DNA from: Balneolia bacterium | Lineage (GTDB): Bacteria; Bacteroidota; Rhodothermia; Balneolales; Cyclonatronaceae | Assembly: GCA_003566635.1 (NCBI GenBank) | Contig: PXCK01000132.1 | Coordinates: 1-42,532 of the forward strand | DNA length: 42,532 bases | Direction of reading: 5' to 3' | In this document: positions 1-9,375 of the stretch, piece by piece | How positions within the stretch are numbered: position 1 is the stretch's first letter | Layout of the letters: every line of letters begins with the position of its first letter | The notes under the pieces: generated by a model | Database searches by the model: none | Told to the model about the DNA's origin: nothing | The model's input: only the letters and a program-made list of their open reading frames with translations | Made by a program: the position numbers and the translations under genes

Positions 1-1009
1 ATGTAGTAGCAACGGGCTCAACATAAATCCACTCTACCGTATTTCCATTGAGTTTGAAAATCAAATCCCTGTCATCCCGATTTAGAAGTGCGGCTCTTGG
101 GAAACGTGCCTGACCTTCAAAACTATCAATAAAAATTCTGCCATCAACACTCATTCCGGGTTTAATTCGGTTGCCCGTATTCGTGGCTTCAACAATAACC
201 TGACCGGTTTTTCTGTCTCTGTCAACAACAGGAGAAATGGAAACGACTCGTCCGTTTAAGGTGGTACCGTCAGCGGCTGTTATGGTAACATTCATTCCTG
301 TTGTAATTCTACTAAGTTCAGACTCCAATACATCAAACCTTACACGTATGGTTGAAAAATCTACCACTTTACCAAGTTCTGTTCCGGCTGAAATAAATGC
401 ACCCTCAGAAATTAAACGCTCTGTATTAATTATTCCACCAAATGGGGTAGTAAGATTGGTGTAGGAATGTTCAAGTTTCGCGCGATCAAAAGCAGTTTTA
501 GCTTCGGTATAACCCGTTTGCATACGAATAAGGCGGTCGTCAAATTGAAGTGTATCGGCTACTTGTTCGCGATTCGTATCTGACCTCACTGTTGAACCGG
601 TTCGTTGTCTCACTTCGATATCAAACTCTTGTTTGGCACGGAGATAGCGGTTCTCGGCCTCTTCCATTATGAGGCGTGTGTCATCATCGACAAATCGAAG
701 TAAGGTTGTACCGGCATTTACGGACATCCCATCATGAATGGTATGTGACTGAACAAATCCGCTGATTCTTGGTACGATGGTAAATTCACGAATAGGCTCA
801 ACGATTCCTCTGGTATCCAGAAATGAAAGCAGTGGTTCGCCGTCGGCTACAGAAAAAATTACATCCGGCAAGATTTCTACTTGCTCCGGTCTTTCCGGTC
901 GTTCGCGCTCCTCTTCCTGCTGGCAAGCCGTTATGAAGACCAGCAACAAAAGAGCCGTTAGACAAATTTTACAATTTGATTTAAATAGGTTGGATGAAAG
1001 ATTTTGCAT
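1..1009 (-). CDS. RND efflux periplasmic adaptor (HlyD/MFP family), C-terminus beyond window
   Basis: Not closed by a stop inside the window. Translating the minus strand from the ATG at 1009-1007 gives at least 336 residues. The N-terminus is a lipoprotein signal, with a hydrophobic stretch ending LVFITAC, so the protein is probably lipid-anchored at the first Cys (about residue 29). Then come a biotinyl-lipoyl-like half-motif (VPRISGFVQSHTIHDGMSVNAG), a helical hairpin rich in Glu/Arg, the second lipoyl half (TTPFGGIINTERLISEGAFI) and a beta-barrel segment with GMNVTITAADG and IKPGMSVDGRI. This order is standard for membrane fusion proteins that link an inner-membrane RND pump to an outer-membrane channel. 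It starts 2 bases after the permease stop, so the two are surely cotranscribed. Permease before adaptor is the less common order. The substrate cannot be told from the sequence. Confidence 0.93.
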   Translation of the reverse strand, partial: MQNLSSNLFKSNCKICLTALLLLVFITACQQEEERERPERPEQVEILPDVIFSVADGEPLLSFLDTRGIVEPIREFTIVPRISGFVQSHTIHDGMSVNAGTTLLRFVDDDTRLIMEEAENRYLRAKQEFDIEVRQRTGSTVRSDTNREQVADTLQFDDRLIRMQTGYTEAKTAFDRAKLEHSYTNLTTPFGGIINTERLISEGAFISAGTELGKVVDFSTIRVRFDVLESELSRITTGMNVTITAADGTTLNGRVVSISPVVDRDRKTGQVIVEATNTGNRIKPGMSVDGRIFIDSFEGQARFPRAALLNRDDRDLIFKLNGNTVEWIYVEPVATT

Positions 1010-1011
1010 AA

Positions 1012-4000
1012 TTAATTGGTTGGTTTTTCTATAGCTTTTTGCCTGTGAAATGCTTTGAACAAAGCCGGGATTACAAATAAAGTTAGGATGGTACTGGTAA
1101 TCATTCCACCCATTAAAGCCAAAGCTAAACTTTGGCGGAATTCAAAACCGTCTCCAAAAGGGATTATCATTGGTATTAAACCTAAAACCGTTGTTACGGT
1201 TGTCATAATTACGGGTCTGAAACGATGTTTCCCGGCTAATGTAATTGCGTTGAGCAAGTCGCCGGTATCCTCGTAATACCTTCGCATGAAATCTACTTTC
1301 AAAATAGCATCGTTTACAGCTATACCTGTTAATATTAAGATTCCCATGAAAGCCAGAATATTTAATCCGAGTCCGGTAATCCATAAAATCAGGAAGGAAC
1401 CTATCCAAGCAAAAGGAACTGAAAAAATGATGATAAAAGGGTATCGCAAGTTTTCGTATTGGATGGCTAGAATGATATAAATTAGCAACAAACTAATCCC
1501 TAATAATCTTGCCATATCCTTAAGCATATTTTCTACTGCAACAGCCGATCCGCCTAAGGTTATTTGCTGACCATTTTCAACCATAAACTGTTGTACCTGA
1601 TCTCTTACCGACCGACTGTTCCACCACCAATCTCTTAAACTCCAGTCTGCCTGAAAAGATAAAACTGCAGCCTGATCAATACGTTCAAGCTGTTGAGGTT
1701 CTTCAACTCTATTAACTGATGCAATGTCTCCAAGTGCTATATTACGCCCCGATACCGGAATTCGAATATCAGATGGGATAAAACTTGTCGTTCTTGAACT
1801 AAATAATCTTAAGGCAATACTTTCATCTTCTCTGGTCCACTCCGTAATATGATTACCTCTGGCTCTTGATTCCATAAAGTTTATGACTTGTCGCTCAGTA
1901 ATCCCATACTGTACAAGCCTTTCCGGAATAAAACGGACTTGCCAGGTATCTACTATTTCAGGGAACTGCTTAGCTAAATTGAGGTCAATGGAGCCGTTAA
2001 AATTAGTATCAAATAATTTGGCCGAATTCTCGCTAAACTCACGGTTCTGACCTATAAAATGAAGGGTTACAGCAGAATCTCCCCTGCCTAAAAATTGAGA
2101 AAATATGGCAAACTCTTCTTGACGGTCAGCCAACCACCCGGTTCGATTTACTATGAATTCCTGAATTACTTCGTGAACATGATCGGCCATTTGCTGATCC
2201 GCAACAGGAACTTCTACATAAAATTTATTTAAACCTTCATTCGCAATACGGGCAATATTAGTTTGATCGGTATAACCACCCAAAATTAGTATATCCGTGG
2301 CTCCGGTTTCTTGTTTAATGTGACGAGTCAACTCCTGGGCTGACAACCTGCTTGTGAACACAGCCGAATTCCCCGGTAAGCTAACCTGATAACTTACTCT
2401 CCGCTCTTCCGTGGCAGGCAATAAGGATTTATCTATATTTAGAAATGCTATAATCGCAAGCCCTATCAACCCAACTACAATTAAAGCAACTAAGAAAGGA
2501 AATCTTAAGGATTTCTGAAGCACTTTTTCATATAAACCCAAAATTGAATCAAAACCTCGGGTAAAGGAGCTATCTGCTTTTGGGTCATTCTTTTTACTGC
2601 TAAACTTTAAAACTAAAACAGGCAAAATAGTCAACGCTACCAATAAAGAAGCCAATAAACTTATTGATAACGTAAAGGCTTGGTCTCTGAAAAATGCACC
2701 TTCAAATCCGCCAAGTAAAACCAATGGAAGAAATACCGAAATGGTGGTAAAGGTAGAAGCAGTAATAGCAACCGCAATTTCTTTTGTACCCTGTCTGGCG
2801 GATTCAAAAATCTCTAATCCTGTTGCTCGGTATCGCTTAATATTTTCAAGTACAACTATGGAGTTATCTACCAATAAGCCTATTCCAAGAGTCAGACCGC
2901 TAAGAGATACAATATTCAACTGTATCCCAAAAAGGTACATCACAAAAAATGTAAGAAACACACTTACAGGTATTGCAATACATACAGTAAAAGGAAGGCG
3001 CGGGTCTTTCAAGAACAAAAATAGTACGATAAATGCTAGTAAAGCACCTGCGAGCAAGGTTTGCAGAAGATTATCAATGGTATTTTTAATGAATGTTGCA
3101 TTTTCATTCAAAATCTCAACCTGTATACCCGGATAAACAGCTCTAAGACTTTCCAACTCAGGTAACATCCGTTCGAATACAGTTACGGTATTCGTACCAT
3201 AATCTTTTTTCACCAGAACAGTAAGAACTGTTGCCCCATCAAGCAAAGCAAAAGAAATGGGATCACGTTCACGCATTTCAACTGTAGCAATGTCTCTGAG
3301 GCGGATAACTCGTTCACCGGTTGTTCGCCTAATTGGAAGATTTTCAATTTCGGTTAGCGAGTTTATTCTACTTTGGATATTCAACGAATAGCGGTACCAA
3401 CCATCCCTGACTTCTCCGGAAGCCGAAAATACATTAGCATCGGAAATAGCACTTTGAATTTGCATGGTAGAAAGTTCATACCGATCAGCAAGTACCGGGT
3501 CAAAAAATATGTGGACTTCAGGATCAACGGCTCCTACAAGCACGGCTTGTGCTATTCCATCTACTTGTTCAAGTCTTCTGGATAGAACTTGTTCTGCCCA
3601 TCTTTTTAATTGCAGTTGAGAATCGAAATCGGCTTCTCTTACACCGGGCAATGTTATACTAAGTACAGCAACAGGCTCGTCAGATGGCGTAGTGTAAATC
3701 AGTTGTGGACGACCGGCTTGTTCCGGAAGAAAAAAACGTGCGCGCTCAAGTCGCTCACGTGTATTAAGGAAAGCGAGATCCATATTCTCTCCCCATCCAA
3801 ACTCAACGGAAATAATACTTTGTCCTTGTCGGGCAAAACTGTGAAGACCCGTAACGCCAGGTACGGTACTTAAAATAGCTTCAAGCTGTTCGTTAATTCT
3901 GGTTTCGACTTCTCTTGCACTCGCTCCGGTCCACTCGGTTTGAACCAAAAGGTTGGGGTTGTCAATATCAGGGAGTAAATCTACAGAAAGATTTTGTAGA

Positions 4001-4068
4001 GCTATCCAACCAAAAATAAAGGTTGCAAGCACAAGCATTAAGGCTGTTACGGGTCGAGATAAAAGCAC
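1012..4068 (-). CDS. RND family efflux permease (AcrB/MdtB-like), 1018 aa
   Basis: An inner-membrane proton-driven efflux pump of the resistance-nodulation-division superfamily. It has the typical duplicated plan: TM1 near residues 8-25, a large periplasmic porter loop, a TM cluster from about 335 to 530, a second porter loop and a final TM cluster from about 870 to 1005. The proton-relay helix reads GIGLLVDNSIVVLENI with D401-N402, where AcrB has two Asp. The partner helix reads VNDAIL (918-923), without the Lys seen in AcrB. Such variants are common in Bacteroidota-type RND pumps (recalled, not searched). The start is GTG at 4068, immediately preceded by an in-frame TAG, which makes the N-terminus a few residues shorter than usual. 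It is first in a two-gene transcript with the adaptor; a TolC-like gene may follow outside the window. Confidence 0.95.
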   Translation of the reverse strand: MLLSRPVTALMLVLATFIFGWIALQNLSVDLLPDIDNPNLLVQTEWTGASAREVETRINEQLEAILSTVPGVTGLHSFARQGQSIISVEFGWGENMDLAFLNTRERLERARFFLPEQAGRPQLIYTTPSDEPVAVLSITLPGVREADFDSQLQLKRWAEQVLSRRLEQVDGIAQAVLVGAVDPEVHIFFDPVLADRYELSTMQIQSAISDANVFSASGEVRDGWYRYSLNIQSRINSLTEIENLPIRRTTGERVIRLRDIATVEMRERDPISFALLDGATVLTVLVKKDYGTNTVTVFERMLPELESLRAVYPGIQVEILNENATFIKNTIDNLLQTLLAGALLAFIVLFLFLKDPRLPFTVCIAIPVSVFLTFFVMYLFGIQLNIVSLSGLTLGIGLLVDNSIVVLENIKRYRATGLEIFESARQGTKEIAVAITASTFTTISVFLPLVLLGGFEGAFFRDQAFTLSISLLASLLVALTILPVLVLKFSSKKNDPKADSSFTRGFDSILGLYEKVLQKSLRFPFLVALIVVGLIGLAIIAFLNIDKSLLPATEERRVSYQVSLPGNSAVFTSRLSAQELTRHIKQETGATDILILGGYTDQTNIARIANEGLNKFYVEVPVADQQMADHVHEVIQEFIVNRTGWLADRQEEFAIFSQFLGRGDSAVTLHFIGQNREFSENSAKLFDTNFNGSIDLNLAKQFPEIVDTWQVRFIPERLVQYGITERQVINFMESRARGNHITEWTREDESIALRLFSSRTTSFIPSDIRIPVSGRNIALGDIASVNRVEEPQQLERIDQAAVLSFQADWSLRDWWWNSRSVRDQVQQFMVENGQQITLGGSAVAVENMLKDMARLLGISLLLIYIILAIQYENLRYPFIIIFSVPFAWIGSFLILWITGLGLNILAFMGILILTGIAVNDAILKVDFMRRYYEDTGDLLNAITLAGKHRFRPVIMTTVTTVLGLIPMIIPFGDGFEFRQSLALALMGGMITSTILTLFVIPALFKAFHRQKAIEKPTN

Positions 4069-4303
4069 CTATAGAGAGTTAGTGGTTAAGTTTTTAATTA
4101 AATTTTTCTTTGCCGAGTAATGCACGATGTTATGAAAGCTTTGTTTAACTATAATAGTAATAATTAAGTTGCAAGACGAATGAAACTGTAGAATAGTTTC
4201 ATTCTGTATCTAATTAAAGATTTTCATAACAAAAGTAAATACCCAAATTTGTCAATAATTCGTTAAATTAACCAAGTGGGTCAACTTATTTTATAACGTC
4301 TAA

Positions 4304-5266
4304 ATGGTAGATAAAAAAACAATATTACTTATAGATGACGATGCAACCATTCATGCAATTTTAAAGACCATGCTTGAACCGGAATGGAATGTTCTATACG
4401 CATTGAATGCCCAACAAGGCATAGATTTATTATCAGAACACACAGTACATCTATTACTCTTAGACATCCAAATGCCCGACTTATCGGGTCTTGATTTGTT
4501 GGAATCGGTGATGATTGACACGAGTATTCAAAATATTCCGGTGATTATTGTTACCGGTGATCCAACCATAGAAGTTAGACGTAGATCTAAAGACTTGGGA
4601 GCTGTTTCTTTTGTAAGTAAAGAACATTTAATTACACAGCGAAAAGAAATTATTTGTGGAATAAGAAATAATATGATGATTGATGGAGTAAGAATAAAAA
4701 TTCCATCTGAAATTAAAGAAACTTTAAAAAATGCTATTCGCGGGTTATTAGAACAAAGCCGTAGTGGAGATTTATTTACAGCATGCAATGGGTTGGGTGC
4801 AAAACTAATTAAAGCTTTTGATCTGAGTTATATCTCTTTTTGGACATTACCGGCAGCAGGTTTTCCTAATTTGATATCATCTATGGGAAAACACCAACCA
4901 AAAAACTTTGGGCCAAGTGAAATACTTAGAGAAAAGATATATGCTAATCTTGTCTTGGACAAAAAACCCTATTTATCAAACAATCCGCGGTCTAGTAAAA
5001 GCAGTGCATTTGGAAAAGAAGCCCTGGAACTACAGCTGGCCTCTGAAATTGGCGTACCAATTTATAAAATGACTAAGTCAGATTATTTTGACAATAATAT
5101 GAAAGTACCGGCGAGTTGTGATATTATCGGGTTTATAATTCTTAAGAGAAATAGAGTCTTTACTACAAAAGAGTATGAAATTATTGAAGCTTTCCTGCTA
5201 CAAGCAGGAATAATTTTAAATGCTATCTACAGTAGTGTATTAGGTGAAAAGCCCCGAATATATTAG
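4304..5266 (+). CDS. Response regulator receiver domain fused to a GAF-like domain, 320 aa
   Basis: Residues 1-125 form a CheY-like receiver: acidic pocket DDD at 11-13, phospho-acceptor D54 in LLLLDIQMPDLSG, switch Thr at 84 in IIVTGD and conserved Lys at 106 in FVSKEH. Residues 140-310 resemble a GAF-type sensor fold (SYISFWTLPAAG, EIGVPIYKM, IIGFIILKRNRVFTTKEYEIIEAF) with no DNA-binding, GGDEF, kinase or phosphatase output visible. It is divergent from the RND efflux operon across a 235-base AT-rich spacer that must hold both promoters. No histidine kinase is nearby, so it is an orphan in this window. It probably works by phosphorylation-dependent protein interaction; the link to efflux is only positional. 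The GAF assignment is moderately sure, the receiver very sure. Confidence 0.85.
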   Translation: MVDKKTILLIDDDATIHAILKTMLEPEWNVLYALNAQQGIDLLSEHTVHLLLLDIQMPDLSGLDLLESVMIDTSIQNIPVIIVTGDPTIEVRRRSKDLGAVSFVSKEHLITQRKEIICGIRNNMMIDGVRIKIPSEIKETLKNAIRGLLEQSRSGDLFTACNGLGAKLIKAFDLSYISFWTLPAAGFPNLISSMGKHQPKNFGPSEILREKIYANLVLDKKPYLSNNPRSSKSSAFGKEALELQLASEIGVPIYKMTKSDYFDNNMKVPASCDIIGFIILKRNRVFTTKEYEIIEAFLLQAGIILNAIYSSVLGEKPRIY

Positions 5267-5323
5267 CATAAACATGTCTTTTTTGTAAGACAACTAAAAA
5301 CAATTTAAGGTTATGATCGCCTG

Positions 5324-6616
5324 CTAACCTTTACTTTCTACAAAAATACCCTTATTAAAAATTCCAATTGCTCTACCGGTTAATTCTCTATGTAAATAAG
5401 GGCTATTCCTTGACTTTGATTTAACTAATGAGGGTTTATAAACCCATTTTTCATCGGTATTAAAAAAAGTAAGATTTGCCGTTTTTCCCACTTCAATTCG
5501 AGGAACTTCCAAACGGAGTATTTCTCTTGGTTTTGAGATCAGCTTTTCAAGCACTTCCTCTATCGTCATATGATTGGGGTTGATGAGTTGCTCAACGCAT
5601 ATACTCCAGGCTGTTTCCAAACCTAATATTCCATTTGGTGCGTAAATAAACTCAACTTCTTTTTCATCTACCGAATGAGGAGCATGGTCGGTACAAATAG
5701 CATCGATGGTTCCATCTTTCAATCCCTCTATCATAGCATCAACATCGGCTTGGGTTCTAAGTGGCGGATGCATTTTATAGTTCGTATCGAATCCGGTACG
5801 TTCAATTTCTTCATCTATAAGGTGAAAGTGGTGTGGACAAACCTCCGTAGTCACTTTAATTCCTTTTTGCTTTGCTTCGCGTACTAAATCCACTCCTTTA
5901 GCAGTGCTTATGTGAGCGACATGTACGTGGCCGCCTGTTAGCTCTGCTAATAAAATGTCCCGTGCAATCATCACTTCTTCGGCTATGCCGGGAGTTCCTG
6001 CCAATCCAAGACGAGTAGAAACCCGCCCCTCGTTCATGTGCCCCGGCCGAGATAATGCAAGGTCTTCTTCGTGATTAATGATGGGCATATCTAACATGGC
6101 AGCATATTCCAAAGCGATACGCATTAAGCGAGAATCATACACAGGATCACCATCATCGCTAAAGGCAACAGCTCCACCTTCTTTCATATCAGCCATTTCG
6201 GCTATACTTTCACCTTTTCTATTTTTTGAAACGCAGCCTATGGGGTGCACATCAACGGCAAGATGCTTAGCTTTACCAATGATAAATTCAACAACATCCC
6301 GCGTGTGTGTTGCAGGATTAGTATTGGGCATACAGGCTACTGCCGTAAATCCACCGGCTGCAGCTGCGGCACAACCGGTTTCTACGGTTTCTTTATGTTC
6401 AAAACCGGGTTCACGCAAATGAACGTGCATATCCATCCAACCGGGCGATACATAACATCCTTTTCCATCAAACACATGGGAATCATTGCCAAGTAGGTTT
6501 TCACCTATCTCTGAGATAATCCCATTTACAATAAGTATATCAACTGGTTTTTTATAGTTCGAAGCGTTTTCACAACCCGAAAGCACCACATTTTTAAATA
6601 AAAAGTTACCGGACAT
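5324..6616 (-). CDS. pyrC: Dihydroorotase (class I type), pyrimidine synthesis, 430 aa
   Basis: Amidohydrolase that cyclises carbamoyl-aspartate to dihydroorotate in de novo pyrimidine synthesis; cytoplasmic. The metal motif HVHLREPG gives H64 and H66 with substrate-binding R68. PNTNPAT (97-103), FSDDGDPV (152-159, Asp where other amidohydrolases have a carboxylated Lys), NHEED with H182, VAHIST with H235 and the catalytic Asp in TDHAPHS (D310) all match the class I dihydroorotase pattern. The length is typical. The start ATG at 6616 precedes the beta-sandwich strand region normally seen before the HxH motif. It stands alone, convergent with the receiver-GAF gene and divergent from xseA. No other pyrimidine gene is in the window. 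Confidence 0.95.
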   Translation of the reverse strand: MSGNFLFKNVVLSGCENASNYKKPVDILIVNGIISEIGENLLGNDSHVFDGKGCYVSPGWMDMHVHLREPGFEHKETVETGCAAAAAGGFTAVACMPNTNPATHTRDVVEFIIGKAKHLAVDVHPIGCVSKNRKGESIAEMADMKEGGAVAFSDDGDPVYDSRLMRIALEYAAMLDMPIINHEEDLALSRPGHMNEGRVSTRLGLAGTPGIAEEVMIARDILLAELTGGHVHVAHISTAKGVDLVREAKQKGIKVTTEVCPHHFHLIDEEIERTGFDTNYKMHPPLRTQADVDAMIEGLKDGTIDAICTDHAPHSVDEKEVEFIYAPNGILGLETAWSICVEQLINPNHMTIEEVLEKLISKPREILRLEVPRIEVGKTANLTFFNTDEKWVYKPSLVKSKSRNSPYLHRELTGRAIGIFNKGIFVESKG

Positions 6617-6734
6617 TTTTACAGATTCTTTTATTCATATTTTCTGCTTGAATATACCCCATACAGCCCTTATAATCGACTGTTATTGAAGCCAAAATGA
6701 ATTATTTTTTTAACTAAAACTTCAAATCCCTGTT

Positions 6735-7925
6735 ATGCCCTTTAATACGCCTCAACAAGTTAGTATTCCATCTGTATCTGAAATTACCAAAATGATAAAA
6801 GATGTTTTGGAAGCAGGCTTTCAAAATGTAGATGTTGAAGGGGAAATTAGTCAACCCACTATAAGCTCAAACGGTCATTTATATTTTACTCTCAAAGATT
6901 CTAAAGCTCAGTTACCTTGTGTTATGTGGCGTTCAGGTGTTCAACGGTTAAATTTCAAACCGGAACATGGGCAACAAGTTATTATCTCGGGCGACATACA
7001 GCTTTATGCACCACACGGACGCTATCAATTAATTGTACGGTCGGCTAAGCAAGCCGGACTCGGCGCACTTCAGCAGGCATTTGAAAGACTAAAAATCAAA
7101 TTGCAAAATGAAGGTCTTTTTGATCAATCGAAAAAAAAGAAACTTCCATTTTTTCCAAAAAAAGTAGGTGTTGTAACTTCGGCTACCGGTGCTGCTTTGC
7201 AAGATATGATTAATACCCTTGAGCGCCGTTATCCCATGTTAACCCTTTGCATTTATCATGCAAGCGTACAAGGTGTAAATGCAGCTCCGGAAATTGTAGC
7301 AGGATTAAACTACTTTGCAAGTCGTAATGATATTGATGTTGTAATCACAGGAAGAGGTGGTGGAAGTTTAGAAGATCTCTGGCCTTTCAATGAAGAAAGC
7401 GTTGCAAGAGCCATTTTTACTTCTCCTCATCCTGTTATCAGTGCAGTTGGACACGAAACCGACTTCACAATTGCAGATTTTGTGGCTGATGTGCGTGCTG
7501 CTACCCCAACACAGGCTATTGCTATACTTGTACCCGATATAAACGAGCTTCGGTATTTGGTGGAAGATCATCAAACCCGAATAACAAAACGACTTAACGA
7601 AAAGGTAAATCGCTCGAAAGAAAGGGTTCGGTATGTTGCCCGTACGTATGCACTACACGCATTGAAGGATAAAATCAACACCAATAAAGATTACATCAAA
7701 CGTCTTGAAAGTGATTTCAAAAATCGACTTAATTTAATGGTAATTGATTACAAACATCGCATTGAAAGATGCAATACCCGCCTTGAAAATTTGAGTCCGA
7801 ACGAACCTTTAAAAAAAGGATTTACGCGAATTTGGCAAGACGAAAAATGGATTCGGACTTCTGATTCGTTTAAACAGGATTTGCCTTTTGAAATAGAGTG
7901 GGCATCAGGCAGAGTTTCAAAATAG
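6735..7925 (+). CDS. xseA: Exodeoxyribonuclease VII large subunit, 396 aa
   Basis: Catalytic subunit of exonuclease VII, which degrades single-stranded DNA from both ends in mismatch repair and damage tolerance. An N-terminal OB-fold (about residues 8-105; VEGEISQPTISSNGHLYFTLKD) is followed by the XseA catalytic domain with the signature GVVTSATGAALQDM, DVVITGRGGGSLEDLWPFN and SAVGHETDFTIADFVADVRAATPTQA. The rest is a coiled-coil helix region that binds small subunits. The length is normal. The start ATG at 6735 is the obvious one. The small subunit gene (xseB), often directly downstream, is not here: only 36 bases separate this stop from the convergent ElyC-like gene. Confidence 0.96.
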   Translation: MPFNTPQQVSIPSVSEITKMIKDVLEAGFQNVDVEGEISQPTISSNGHLYFTLKDSKAQLPCVMWRSGVQRLNFKPEHGQQVIISGDIQLYAPHGRYQLIVRSAKQAGLGALQQAFERLKIKLQNEGLFDQSKKKKLPFFPKKVGVVTSATGAALQDMINTLERRYPMLTLCIYHASVQGVNAAPEIVAGLNYFASRNDIDVVITGRGGGSLEDLWPFNEESVARAIFTSPHPVISAVGHETDFTIADFVADVRAATPTQAIAILVPDINELRYLVEDHQTRITKRLNEKVNRSKERVRYVARTYALHALKDKINTNKDYIKRLESDFKNRLNLMVIDYKHRIERCNTRLENLSPNEPLKKGFTRIWQDEKWIRTSDSFKQDLPFEIEWASGRVSK

Positions 7926-7961
7926 AGTCTCTACAAACTTCAGTAAATGTGGGCTACGAAT

Positions 7962-8723
7962 TTAATTTGCTGTTAATCTATACCATAAAATTCCAATGTA
8001 CTCGTGGAAAGCACGTTCAGAACGCCTAATTTTCTCTGCTTTAGGTATCCATTCATAAGGATAGCGAACATTTCTGTCTTTTATTTTATGATTTGCAGGA
8101 GCCGCAACAGGACTAAGGCCTCTGTTTTCAAAAACCCAAATAGCTCTGTGCATATGAGAAGCACTTGTTACTACCACCAGAGGGTAAGTAACACCAAATT
8201 TATTGAAATAGGCTCGTGCTTCCTGAAACGTATTGGTTGATTCCCCAAGTTTAATTATTGAACTTTCATCAACCCCAAAAGAAATTGCAGCCTGAGCCAA
8301 AACTTCGGCTTGGTCAGTGCTATCAAAACCTGACCCGCCCGATACAATTAACTTGCTCCCCGGTATTGCAGTATGAACCCGAATTCCTTCCATCAAACGT
8401 CCTAAAGCCGTTACATTCAATTGATTTGATGGTGGTAGTGATTGGTCAGATACATGTCCACCTCCCAAAACCATAATGTGTACTTCCCTCCCGTCAAGCA
8501 AATCTTCCGGAATTTCTACCAAAGCTGTATAGCGTTGCTCAAGGCTTTTCATGAGCATATCAGGCACAGGACCGGCCGAAAAAATCCACAACCATATTAA
8601 GCTAAAGACCATTACACCGTAACCGGCTGACCTCTTCTTAAAAAGTAACAATAACACAGAAAAGAAAACCATCAACCAAAAAATGGAAAGCGGCATCAAT
8701 AATTGTGTTAATAAGCCTCGCAT
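7962..8723 (-). CDS. DUF218 (YdcF/ElyC/SanA-like) membrane protein, 253 aa
   Basis: Two N-terminal membrane helices (about residues 8-27 and 33-50) are followed by a DUF218 domain with VLGGGHVSD, LIVSGGSGF, ESTNTFQEARAYF and VVVTSASHMHRAIWVFENRG. The two-helix plus DUF218 plan resembles E. coli ElyC, a factor in envelope and peptidoglycan maintenance, more than the soluble YdcF. The biochemical activity of the family is unsettled. It is the last gene of a tight minus-strand series, starting 5 bases after the NeuD-like gene stop. Function is assigned by family only. Confidence 0.85.
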   Translation of the reverse strand: MRGLLTQLLMPLSIFWLMVFFSVLLLLFKKRSAGYGVMVFSLIWLWIFSAGPVPDMLMKSLEQRYTALVEIPEDLLDGREVHIMVLGGGHVSDQSLPPSNQLNVTALGRLMEGIRVHTAIPGSKLIVSGGSGFDSTDQAEVLAQAAISFGVDESSIIKLGESTNTFQEARAYFNKFGVTYPLVVVTSASHMHRAIWVFENRGLSPVAAPANHKIKDRNVRYPYEWIPKAEKIRRSERAFHEYIGILWYRLTAN

Positions 8724-8728
8724 AGTTT

Positions 8729-9340
8729 CTACAGTTTTTTGATAACTTTAGCTCTGTTACCGGCTATCAAGACTTTGGAAGTGAATGACTTTCCAAGAAC
8801 AGAGCCGGCTCCTACTACGCTCCAATCACCTACTGAAACCTGAGGTATTGTAGCGCAACCGACTCCCATTAACACTCCTTCACCAATTTTATTCTCTCCT
8901 GCTAAATGCGTTCCGGGCGCTATATGGGCGTAATCACCTATCACACAATCATGATCTACTGTAGCTCCCGTATTTACGATTACGTGGTTTCCAATAACTG
9001 CATCAGCTTGAACAATAGCGCCGGCCATTACAACCGTACCATTACCAATTTTAGCAGATGGATCTACAAATGCTGTCGGATGTACAAAATGAGGCCAATG
9101 AGCTTTGGAGAGTTTATTTGCTATAATGTTTCTCACATGATTACTTCCAATGCCATGTGCACAAATAGCTTGTGAGTCAGATAGTTCAATTGGAGTTTGA
9201 ACGAATAACCCCATTAACTCATGCCCTTCTTTTCTTTCATCATCATCTAAAACATCTTTTACAGTTAATCCAAGACTTTTAAGCAATGATATCACAACCT
9301 TTGCATGACCACCGGCACCTAAAACCGTAACAGATTTCAT
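8729..9340 (-). CDS. NeuD/PglD-like sugar O- or N-acyltransferase, 203 aa
   Basis: An N-terminal nucleotide-sugar binding half (VLGAGGHAKVVISLL, residues 5-19) precedes a left-handed beta-helix of hexapeptide repeats (about 85-190). The likely catalytic His lies in NTGATVDHDCVIG. This is the pattern of the NeuD/PglD family, which acetylates sialic acid or UDP-amino-sugars during glycan or capsule synthesis. The length is normal (about 200-215). No sialic acid or bacillosamine gene is adjacent; upstream are fatty-acid genes and downstream an ElyC-like envelope protein. The acceptor sugar is therefore unknown. Confidence 0.9.
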   Translation of the reverse strand: MKSVTVLGAGGHAKVVISLLKSLGLTVKDVLDDDERKEGHELMGLFVQTPIELSDSQAICAHGIGSNHVRNIIANKLSKAHWPHFVHPTAFVDPSAKIGNGTVVMAGAIVQADAVIGNHVIVNTGATVDHDCVIGDYAHIAPGTHLAGENKIGEGVLMGVGCATIPQVSVGDWSVVGAGSVLGKSFTSKVLIAGNRAKVIKKL

Positions 9341-9375
9341 AGACTACATTTTGAAGAAAGGAATTTTGTTTTAAA

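Noticed and set aside
237-464. 75-aa open frame on the plus strand
   Set aside because: Antisense to the RND adaptor gene, which is continuous on the minus strand from 1009 to the window edge.
2741-3136. 131-aa open frame on the plus strand
   Set aside because: Lies fully antisense inside the RND permease gene, whose protein is clearly conserved; no start context or family.
5267-5323. Terminator between the receiver-GAF gene and pyrC
   Set aside because: Only a five-pair stem (TGTCT/AGACA) without a good T run on either side; too weak to report.
6078-6422. 114-aa open frame on the plus strand
   Set aside because: Antisense shadow within pyrC; the Ala-rich run is the mirror of the conserved pyrC region around residues 82-88.
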